Positions 1 through 5,293 of a DNA stretch of 6,326 bases are shown piece after piece. This stretch comes from Kiritimatiellia bacterium. GTDB taxonomy: Bacteria > Verrucomicrobiota > Kiritimatiellia > SLAD01. The notes under the pieces are model-generated. The model made no database searches and was not told where the DNA came from. It worked only from the letters and a program-made list of their open reading frames with translations. Every line of letters begins with the position of its first letter. Within the stretch, counting starts at the first letter, position 1. A program made the position numbers and the translations under genes. The stretch spans positions 1-6,326 of the forward strand of contig SLAD01000065.1 of NCBI GenBank assembly GCA_007126995.1, in the 5' to 3' direction.

Positions 1-340
1 GGCCCCACTCGCCCGGCAGGCGAATGGTCAACTCGGATAGTCCGCCAGCCGGGATGATTTGCTCGACCGCAAAGGACCCTTGCGGATTATGAGGGTCTGC
101 ATTGCTGATGTAAGCATCTCGAATCGTGAACCCTTCCAGTGACGTGTCCGCATCCGGATTGGATAGGGGCAACACGCCATAATGCCGAAGCGCCCAGGCG
201 TCATCAATGCCATCACCCGCGCTGTCGAAGCCATGCAACAGGAACACCTGCGGATGCCCGTTGACATCCTCTCGAATCGAAGCCACGGCCAGATAGTCCA
301 AGCTGAAGGCATCCCCCCAATTATCCTCACTCAACGTCAT
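1..340 (-). CDS. Downstream part of a secreted repeat protein, in a shifted frame; 3' end outside window
   Basis: Reading the minus strand, this frame is open from an ATG at 340 to the left edge (113 codons, no stop). It begins MTLSEDNWGDAFSLDYLAVA. Residues 39-55 read DSAGDGIDDAWALRHYG, followed by NPDADTSLEGF and SNADPHNP. This is a degenerate form of the D-x-D-G-D-G-x-x-D-x-W-E calcium-loop module seen near the C-terminus of many secreted PVC-group proteins. The ATP-like start has no recognisable ribosome-binding site, and an in-frame TAG lies just upstream (344-346). The first codons overlap the end of the gene at 327-890 by 14 bases. I infer this is the C-terminal continuation of that gene after a one-base frame change, not an independent gene. 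The alternative is a separate gene translated by stop-start coupling. Exact function is unknown. Confidence 0.55.
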   Translation of the reverse strand, partial: MTLSEDNWGDAFSLDYLAVASIREDVNGHPQVFLLHGFDSAGDGIDDAWALRHYGVLPLSNPDADTSLEGFTIRDAYISNADPHNPQGSFAVEQIIPAGGLSELTIRLPGEWG

Positions 341-890
341 CGGCTAAGCTGGGTGGAGTAACACGCGCCAAACGGATATGGGCACGGCCGTTCGGTGTAT
401 TCGTTGTGGCGTAGGCGACATACGGTTGACCGTCCTGCGCGATATCCAAGCTCACGTCCAATGCCGGGCCAACGCTACTCGAAACCCAGGCACCCGAACT
501 GCGCGTCGAATACTGAATCTGTGATTCCACGATGGTCGCGATATGGGGATGCCCCTGCGAGTCCACCGCCAAAGACACCGTCTCCCCTGCTCCGACCAAC
601 TCTTCGGGTATTATCAGCATGCCTCGCTCATGAAGACTTTGATAGTAGATTTGCCCGCCCCGTGAGTAGGCAATATGTAGTCGCCCTCGATCATCACCGC
701 GAAGCCGAACACTCGCCTCGCCGACTTCATTACTGGTCAACTGCAAAATACGGGGTGTCGCGGCACTGGCAACCGCAGTATTGGAGAGGAGTATCATCGC
801 CAGCATACAGAGCGCATGCATCAAGCGCCGAGCACAGCAGACTGCTTGAGCACGCGCAATGACTGAATTAATTATTGAAGTTATCCTCAT
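327..890 (-). CDS. Secreted protein with beta-propeller-like repeats, probably truncated by a frame break
   Basis: The 187-residue product has a long basic N-region, then a hydrophobic stretch at about residues 26-40 and an A-S-A site, predicting signal peptidase I cleavage after residue 43 and export. The mature part holds three diverged units of about 40 residues (about 61-103, 105-144 and 146-178). Each has the pattern V-x-L-x-x-D-x-x-G-x-x-H-I-A-Y (RLHIAY, HPHIAT, QPYVAY), followed by a strand such as GQIYYQS or SQIQYST. Such repeats resemble blades of BNR/sialidase-like propellers, but three are too few for a closed propeller. The frame ends at a TGA (327-329) right after LADDVE, and good coding sequence continues in another frame. 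The start at 890 is supported by GGAGG four bases upstream; the ATG for residue 24 is an alternative that would give a more compact signal peptide. No enzymatic residues are recognisable. Confidence 0.7.
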   Translation of the reverse strand: MRITSIINSVIARAQAVCCARRLMHALCMLAMILLSNTAVASAATPRILQLTSNEVGEASVRLRGDDRGRLHIAYSRGGQIYYQSLHERGMLIIPEELVGAGETVSLAVDSQGHPHIATIVESQIQYSTRSSGAWVSSSVGPALDVSLDIAQDGQPYVAYATTNTPNGRAHIRLARVTPPSLADDVE

Positions 891-894
891 TAAA

Positions 895-899
895 CCTCC
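895..899 (-). promoter_or_regulatory. Ribosome-binding site for the minus-strand secreted protein
   Basis: The minus strand reads GGAGG, four bases before the ATG at 890. The core is perfect but the spacing is slightly short. It supports the 890 start over the internal ATG for residue 24, which has no comparable site. Confidence 0.55.
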
Positions 900-913
900 G
901 ACTTTTAAAGCGT

Positions 914-923
914 GAGATATCTC
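914..923. repeat. Perfect 10-base palindrome GAGATATCTC in the divergent intergenic region
   Basis: GAGATATCTC is its own reverse complement. It lies 24 bases upstream of the minus-strand start, between weak promoter-like hexamers on that strand. A small operator is possible. Ten-base palindromes occur by chance several times in a window this long, so this is only a candidate. Confidence 0.2.
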
Positions 924-1053
924 GCCACAAATGTCGACCCTTAGGAGCAGAAATAATCGAAGACATCAAACCACGATTGCTTTATCCTGCTAAGCATCAA
1001 GCACATCGCGTTGAGAACAAAGGAATCAATATAAATAGCTTCAAAACGCTCGC

Positions 1054-1058
1054 AGGAG
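1054..1058 (+). promoter_or_regulatory. Ribosome-binding site for the four-helix membrane protein
   Basis: AGGAG sits seven bases before the ATG at 1066. Core and spacing are close to ideal and fix this start. Confidence 0.75.
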
Positions 1059-1065
1059 AACTCGC

Positions 1066-1596
1066 ATGAAAAAGAGGGATATCGTCGAGATCGTGTTCAT
1101 CGGCATGGGGCTCCACTTTGCCCTGCGCTTCGTGCAAAGCTTCCTGAACATTTTCTATTATCTCACCAGCGCCGAAGTGGAATTTGTCAACCGCACACAG
1201 GGCTTGCTGTTTTCCCTGCTCTATTCGGGCACGCTGCTCCTGCTCAGCTATCTGTTGCTGATCCAGCGACCAGCCCTACTGGATCGCGTGCTCCCACGGG
1301 CCGACGATGTCACCGTTGTGATCCCTGACGGGCTGATCGCGCTGACCTCCTATGGCTTCTGGATCCGACTGGTTGGCATCGTGTTGTTCCTCGTTTCGGC
1401 CGTTCAAGCGCTCAGTCATTTATCGATGGAGTTAGCCATCCATCGCGATGTTGTGATGGGATCATTTCGGATGCACCAGACGATGCAAGCGTTGATCTCC
1501 GCCGCCTTGGCGCTGGTCATCGTTTGGAAAGCCGAATGGATAGAGAACAGGCTCGTGAGTAGAAATGAGGCGCCAGACGGCGACAACGACGATTGA
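1066..1596 (+). CDS. Small integral membrane protein, four predicted helices, unknown function
   Basis: The 176-residue product begins MKKRDIVEIV and has four hydrophobic segments at about residues 6-33, 46-66, 97-118 and 138-155. A loop of about 30 residues (67-96) lies between helices 2 and 3. It contains RPALLDRVLPRADD, which resembles the 'D-r-l-A-r-x-L-l-P-x-d' loop seen in many uncharacterised small membrane proteins. The C-terminal tail is polar and acidic (ends DGDNDD) and is probably cytoplasmic, as is the basic N-terminus. There is no signal peptidase site, no metal- or nucleotide-binding motif and no transporter signature I recognise. The AGGAG seven bases upstream makes the start secure. 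It is divergent from the secreted repeat protein and is followed by 226 bases without a gene, so it is probably transcribed alone or leads the downstream cluster loosely. I do not assign a function. Confidence 0.8.
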   Translation: MKKRDIVEIVFIGMGLHFALRFVQSFLNIFYYLTSAEVEFVNRTQGLLFSLLYSGTLLLLSYLLLIQRPALLDRVLPRADDVTVVIPDGLIALTSYGFWIRLVGIVLFLVSAVQALSHLSMELAIHRDVVMGSFRMHQTMQALISAALALVIVWKAEWIENRLVSRNEAPDGDNDD

Positions 1597-1644
1597 TTTG
1601 TCTGTTCACTCATCGCCGGTTCCGGCTGTACCGCCACGGGTCCA

Positions 1645-1679
1645 CGTGCTTACGGGCTTCTAGATTTTACAAAAGCACG
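1645..1679. repeat. Inverted repeat CGTGCTT / AAGCACG upstream of the cyclophilin gene
   Basis: CGTGCTT at 1645-1651 is the exact reverse complement of AAGCACG at 1673-1679, with an AT-rich 21-base spacer containing TAGATTTTAC. It could be a half-site pair for a regulator flanking a promoter, or chance. There is no poly-T tail, so it does not look like a terminator. Confidence 0.2.
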
Positions 1680-1809
1680 ACCTGATGCATCGCAGCAGCC
1701 GCACATCCATCATGCTTTCCCTGATAGTCGGCCATTTCCCGCATCCAAGGTTGCCCCTCGACGCGAAATCATTTACGCTGCAACGGAATTGCATTTGTAT
1801 TGAACAGGA

Positions 1810-1814
1810 AAGGA
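1810..1814 (+). promoter_or_regulatory. Ribosome-binding site that selects the cyclophilin start at 1823
   Basis: Within AGGAAAGGA (1806-1814), the AAGGA core lies eight bases before the ATG at 1823. The earlier ATG at 1814 overlaps the purine run and has poor spacing. The site therefore favours 1823, which also gives the cleanest signal peptide. Confidence 0.6.
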
Positions 1815-1822
1815 TGAACAGC

Positions 1823-2485
1823 ATGAGAAATTGGCGAACACTTGCAGTCGTTGGCATGTCATTGGTATTGGCGCACAGCGCGTTTGCAGAGGACATCATA
1901 GACTACGAAGCAACCGCTGATTCCGAAGCTGCATCCGTCATCGAAGAAGGTGTTCAGGAAGCGGACACCGCATTAGCAGAAAAGGAGAATCCCGTGGTCA
2001 CGATTAAAACCAGCAAAGGCGATATCGTCGTCGAATTATTCCAGGACGAAGCCCCGATCAGCGTTGAAAACTTCCTCCGTTATGTGGACGAAGGCTTCTA
2101 TGAAAAGACGATATTCCATCGCGTCATTCCCAACTTCATGGTTCAAGGGGGCGGCTTTACCGCAGATATGAACCAGAAATCCACCCATGAGCCGATTCGT
2201 AACGAGGCCACCAATGGGTTGCGGAATGAGCGCGGCACGCTGGCCATGGCGCGCACGCAGGTGGTCGATAGCGCCACCAGTCAGTTTTTTATCAACGTGG
2301 CGGACAACGCGTTCCTGAATCACACGGCGCCCAACCCACGTGGCTTCGGCTACGCCGTCTTCGGACGCGTGACCGAGGGCATGGATGTGGTGGACGCTAT
2401 CGTCTCCGTGCGTACGGGGCGCAGCGGCCCGCACTCGGATGTTCCCGTTGAACCGATCGAAATACTGGAAGTCACCCGTAACTAG
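1823..2485 (+). CDS. Secreted peptidyl-prolyl cis-trans isomerase, cyclophilin type (PpiA/PpiB-like)
   Basis: Cyclophilins catalyse cis-trans isomerisation of Xaa-Pro bonds and help proteins fold. The 220-residue product has a signal peptide (basic MRNWR, hydrophobic core, A-F-A at 20-22), so the mature protein should be periplasmic. Cleavage leaves a strongly acidic linker (about residues 23-57, 12 Asp/Glu against one Lys). The isomerase domain spans about 58-217. It has FHRVIPNFMVQGGGF at 98-112 with catalytic Arg100 and Gln108, GTLAMART at 138-145, SATSQFFINV at 150-159 and GYAVFGRV at 176-183. These match the compact bacterial cyclophilin type very closely. Two in-frame ATGs (1814 and 1823) compete as start; 1823 has the better ribosome-binding site. 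An in-frame GTG at 1994 with its own strong site sits exactly at the domain boundary. The stop is 10 bases before the acyl-CoA synthetase fusion, suggesting one operon. The choice between ppiA and ppiB is not meaningful here. Confidence 0.93.
   Translation: MRNWRTLAVVGMSLVLAHSAFAEDIIDYEATADSEAASVIEEGVQEADTALAEKENPVVTIKTSKGDIVVELFQDEAPISVENFLRYVDEGFYEKTIFHRVIPNFMVQGGGFTADMNQKSTHEPIRNEATNGLRNERGTLAMARTQVVDSATSQFFINVADNAFLNHTAPNPRGFGYAVFGRVTEGMDVVDAIVSVRTGRSGPHSDVPVEPIEILEVTRN
1982..1996 (+). promoter_or_regulatory. Candidate internal translation start (AAGGAG + GTG) for a cytoplasmic cyclophilin
   Basis: AAGGAG at 1982-1987 lies six bases before an in-frame GTG (codon 58 of the secreted form). 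Starting there would give a 163-residue protein beginning (M)VTIKTSKGDIVVEL. That coincides with the start of cytoplasmic PpiB-type enzymes (E. coli PpiB begins MVTFHTNHGDIV and is about the same length). The same bases encode part of the acidic linker, so they may be coincidental. It is a candidate only. Confidence 0.35.
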
Positions 2486-2487
2486 GA
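2484..2487 (+). promoter_or_regulatory. Ribosome-binding site for the GNAT-acyl-CoA synthetase fusion, overlapping the upstream stop
   Basis: AGGA lies eight bases before the ATG at 2496 and shares bases with the cyclophilin TAG stop (2483-2485). The overlap suggests translational coupling between the two genes. Confidence 0.6.
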
Positions 2488-2495
2488 AATAAATC

Positions 2496-5264
2496 ATGAT
2501 CCCCACCCGCCCGCTGTATGTCCCGCCACCCTACCAGGATTCGGCCGAGCGCGGCCGCGTCATTCTGCGGGATGGCACTACGGCCACCATCCACGTCGCC
2601 TCGTCGACCGATGAGCCGGCGCTGATCGACTTCTTTAAACGGCTGTCGCCCGAATCGCGACGCAGCCGCTTCTTCTCCGACAGCAAGCCCGGCGAGTCGG
2701 CGATCGGGCAAATGTGCGATGACAGTGATCCGAAACGCGTCCTGACCATGATCGTGACGCGCTTGTCCGGCTCGGGCGAAGAGCGGATCATTGCGACCGG
2801 CTCGTATTTCGCGGTGGACGAGACGAAGGCCGAGGTGGCCGTAACCGTCGAAGATGCCTCGCAGGGCAAAGGGTTGGGCACGCTGCTGCTCGAGCGCATG
2901 TCGTTGCTTGCCATTCAGCATGGTTTCACGGAATTTCGCGCCATCACGGATGCGAATAACAAGGCCATGCTGGAGATCTTCCGCGGCTCCGGCTTCCCGG
3001 TGACGGAACGCTATGAAGACGGTTTTGTGACCGTAGAATTCTCGGTGTTGCCGGGCGCGGACAGCGTTGCGAAAACGGAAATGCGGGACCGCTTGTTTAC
3101 GGCAGCCTCCATCCGACCCTTCTTTAAACCGGCTTCGGTGGCGGTCGTCGGCGCCTCGCGCAAACCGTCCGCGATCGGCTACCGCATCATGGAAGGCCTC
3201 GTGCTGAGTCGTTTCCAAGGTTGTATCTATCCGATCAATCCGAAAGCGAAAGTGATTTGTTCGATGCGCGCGTACGCGTCGATGCGCGATCTGCCGGAAC
3301 CGGTTGATCTGGCCGTGATTGTGGTGCCGAAGGCATTGGTCATGAGCGCAGTGGACGACTGCGCCGCCTGCGGTGTACGGGCGCTGATCGTGATTTCCGC
3401 CGGATTCGCGGAGACCAATGAGGAAGGCCGCGCCCTGCAAGAGGCGCTGGTCGAAAAAGCGCGCGGCTACGGCATGCGCATCATCGGCCCCAACTGCCTC
3501 GGCCTCCTGAACACGGATCCGGAAGTCTGCCTGAACGCCTCGTTTTCGCCGGTCTTCCCGCCCCACGGGACGGTGGCGATGTCGTCGCAAAGCGGCGCCC
3601 TTGGCCTCGCCATTCTGGCCTTGGCGAAGCGGCTGAATTTGGGTCTGTCCACCTTTGTCAGTATCGGCAACAAAGCCGATGTGTCGGGTAACGATCTGTT
3701 GCAGTACTGGGAAGGCGACGAGATGACCAACGTCATCCTGCTGTACATGGAATCGATCAAGAACCCGCGCCGCTTTGCGCGGATCGCGCGACGGGTCAGC
3801 CGTAGCAAGCCGATTGTCTGCGTGAAGGGCGGCCGCACCTCGGCGGGGCGCCGCGCGGCGGGTTCGCACACCGCTGCTTTGGCCGCGGCCGATACCCCCG
3901 TGGAGGCGCTGTTCCAGCAAACCGGCGTGCTGCGCTGCGACACGTTGGAAGAAATGTTCGACCTCGCCGCCGCGCTGGCGGAGCAACCTTTGCCACAAGG
4001 CAAGCGGGTTGCGATTGTCACCAACGCGGGCGGCCCCGGCATCCTTTGCTCGGACGCTTGTGAGGCGGGCGGTCTGGAAGTGCCTGTGCTGAGTGACGAT
4101 GTGCAGGAGTATTTGAAGACGTTTCTACCTGCGGCCGCAGCGGTTGGCAATCCGGTCGACATGATTGCCTCGGCGCCGCCCGAACATTTCCGGCAGACGG
4201 TCGAGAGCGTCCTGTTAAACGACGGCATCGACATGATGGTCGTTATTTACATTCCCGTCGGCACCGCCAAGAACACGGCAATCAATGCCGCGATTGAAGA
4301 GGGCGTGGCCAGTGCGCGCGCAAAGGGGGCCGATCAAAAGCCGGTACTGGCCTGCTTGATGGTAGAGGAAGGTGTGCACGCACCCTTGCGTGTCGGCGAG
4401 GATGAACGGATGCCCGTGTATGCCTTTCCCGAATCTGCCGCCCGCGTGTTCAGCAAGATTGGAGAGTACGCGGCCTGGCTACGCGAGCCGTTGGGTATGA
4501 TTCCGGAATTCACGGATATCGACACCGCGCGCGTCCGCGCCATTTGCCGCAACGCGCTCTCTACCCGCGGATCGGGCTGGCTTTCGACCGAGGAAACCCG
4601 GGATGTCTTGAGCGCCTATCGCCTGCCCGTCGGGGAAGGCGGCGTGGCGAAGTCTGCCGATGAAGCCGTCGCGCTGGCGGAACAGATCGGTTATCCCGTC
4701 GCGGTCAAACTGGCTTCGTTGACGATTGTGCACAAGTCGGACATGGGTGGCGTCTATTTGAAGCTGCAAACGGCCGACGCCGTGCGAAATGCCTTCAATG
4801 ATATTCAACAGAAGCTCAAGGCGATGGATCAACTCGACGCCATGGAGGGTGTGCTGGTTCAGCCCATGGTCAGTGGCGGCGTGGAAGTGATGGTGGGCGT
4901 GACCGGGGACCCAGTCTTCGGGCCACTGGTCGCCTTCGGTTTGGGCGGTGTCCACGTCGAAGTGCTCGCCGATATTTGTTTCCGCGTGACGCCGCTAACG
5001 GATCAAGACGTTGACAAGATGGTGAAGGAGATTCGAGGTCATCGCCTATTGGAAGGCTACCGCGGACATCCGCCAGCGGATATTGATGCGATCAAGGAAA
5101 TCTTATTACGCATCTCGCTGTTGGTTGAGGATGTGCCGGAAATCTTCGAGCTGGACCTTAACCCGATCTTCGCATTGGAACCCGGCAAAGGATGCCGCAT
5201 CGTGGATGCCCGGATTCAGGTTGAGCCGGATCCGTTCCAGCAGCCACCGCGCAAACTCAGCTAG
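2496..5264 (+). CDS. GNAT acetyltransferase fused to NDP-forming acyl-CoA synthetase (Pat-like, GNAT at N-terminus)
   Basis: The 922-residue cytoplasmic protein joins two enzymes. Residues about 18-185 are a GNAT N-acetyltransferase: acetyl-CoA loop QGKGLG at 123-128, a candidate catalytic Glu113 in AEVAV, and NNKAMLEIFRGSGF at 154-167. Residues about 203-300 are a CoA-binding Rossmann domain (SVAVVGAS at 214-221). Ligase domains follow, with GPNCLG at 331-336, SSQSGALG at 363-370, the GSHTAALA phospho-histidine motif (His458) and TNAGGPG at 509-515. An ATP-grasp domain fills about 685-915, with Lys738, HKSDMGG at 746-752, FGLGGVHVE at 814-822 and DLNPIF at 887-892. Such synthetases interconvert acyl-CoA + ADP + phosphate and acid + ATP + CoA. 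Related Pat proteins acetylate lysines, notably of acetyl-CoA synthetase. Enteric Pat carries its GNAT at the C-terminus; the N-terminal order here resembles that described for actinobacterial PatA. Because the synthetase motifs look intact, it may be bifunctional, but that is inference. Confidence 0.92.
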   Translation: MIPTRPLYVPPPYQDSAERGRVILRDGTTATIHVASSTDEPALIDFFKRLSPESRRSRFFSDSKPGESAIGQMCDDSDPKRVLTMIVTRLSGSGEERIIATGSYFAVDETKAEVAVTVEDASQGKGLGTLLLERMSLLAIQHGFTEFRAITDANNKAMLEIFRGSGFPVTERYEDGFVTVEFSVLPGADSVAKTEMRDRLFTAASIRPFFKPASVAVVGASRKPSAIGYRIMEGLVLSRFQGCIYPINPKAKVICSMRAYASMRDLPEPVDLAVIVVPKALVMSAVDDCAACGVRALIVISAGFAETNEEGRALQEALVEKARGYGMRIIGPNCLGLLNTDPEVCLNASFSPVFPPHGTVAMSSQSGALGLAILALAKRLNLGLSTFVSIGNKADVSGNDLLQYWEGDEMTNVILLYMESIKNPRRFARIARRVSRSKPIVCVKGGRTSAGRRAAGSHTAALAAADTPVEALFQQTGVLRCDTLEEMFDLAAALAEQPLPQGKRVAIVTNAGGPGILCSDACEAGGLEVPVLSDDVQEYLKTFLPAAAAVGNPVDMIASAPPEHFRQTVESVLLNDGIDMMVVIYIPVGTAKNTAINAAIEEGVASARAKGADQKPVLACLMVEEGVHAPLRVGEDERMPVYAFPESAARVFSKIGEYAAWLREPLGMIPEFTDIDTARVRAICRNALSTRGSGWLSTEETRDVLSAYRLPVGEGGVAKSADEAVALAEQIGYPVAVKLASLTIVHKSDMGGVYLKLQTADAVRNAFNDIQQKLKAMDQLDAMEGVLVQPMVSGGVEVMVGVTGDPVFGPLVAFGLGGVHVEVLADICFRVTPLTDQDVDKMVKEIRGHRLLEGYRGHPPADIDAIKEILLRISLLVEDVPEIFELDLNPIFALEPGKGCRIVDARIQVEPDPFQQPPRKLS

Positions 5265-5283
5265 CGGCGATCTGACACAGTTA

Positions 5284-5290
5284 GAGGGGG
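5284..5290 (+). promoter_or_regulatory. Ribosome-binding site for the cation/proton antiporter
   Basis: The G-rich run GAGGGGG precedes the ATG at 5294; its GAGG core (5284-5287) is six bases upstream. An in-frame TAG at 5282-5284 rules out any earlier start. Confidence 0.6.
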
Positions 5291-5293
5291 ATC

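Larger units (their letters stand above)
891..1065. other. Divergent intergenic region, probably holding both promoters
   Basis: This 175-base stretch separates the minus-strand secreted protein from the plus-strand membrane protein and is visibly richer in A and T than the flanking genes. On the plus strand, TATAAA at 1030-1035 is a plausible -10-like element, but the nearest TTGA-type hexamer (TTGAGA, 1011-1016) is only 13 bases upstream, too close for a standard sigma-70 promoter. On the minus strand, TTGTGG followed after about 15 bases by TTTAAA is an equally weak candidate. The arrangement implies promoters here, but I cannot fix them from sequence alone. Confidence 0.35.
1597..1822. 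other. Intergenic region upstream of the cyclophilin gene; no gene seen
   Basis: The cyclophilin frame is open back to an ATG at 1685, but the residues before 1823 look non-coding (rich in His, Arg, Cys; no domain) and precede an otherwise ideal signal peptide, so I treat them as leader. The stretch contains a short hairpin (1615-1626, no following T-run) and a 7-base inverted repeat with a 21-base loop (1645-1651 with 1673-1679). No convincing -35/-10 pair or intrinsic terminator is visible. Confidence 0.4.

Noticed and set aside
395..862. 155-codon open frame on the plus strand
   Set aside because: Opposite the secreted repeat protein, whose signal peptide and repeats are convincing; this frame is Arg/Ser/Pro-rich without any domain.
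875..1069. 64-codon plus-strand frame starting at TTG and overlapping the next ATG by four bases
   Set aside because: The ATGA overlap is tempting, but the start is a TTG inside the minus-strand gene without a ribosome-binding site, and the composition looks like intergenic DNA.
1615..1626. Hairpin GCCGG-TT-CCGGC after the membrane-protein gene, considered as a terminator
   Set aside because: The loop would be only two bases and there is no T-run after it.
1772..1800. TTTACG and TTGTAT spaced 17 bases, considered as a promoter for the cyclophilin
   Set aside because: The -10 match is poor, and transcription would start inside the ribosome-binding site.
1685..1822. N-terminal extension of the cyclophilin from ATG 1685 or ATG 1814
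   Set aside because: The extension would bury a textbook signal peptide behind about 46 non-protein-like residues. ATG 1814 is too close to the purine run; ATG 1823 has the correct spacing.
2472..3998. 508-codon open frame on the minus strand
   Set aside because: It lies wholly opposite the well-supported fusion-enzyme gene, is extremely rich in Arg, His and Gln, and shows no domain. It is a shadow of the GC-biased codons on the other strand.
3467..4234. 255-codon open frame on the minus strand
   Set aside because: Antisense to the ligase and phospho-histidine part of the fusion enzyme; Ser/Arg/Ala-rich, no recognisable motif.
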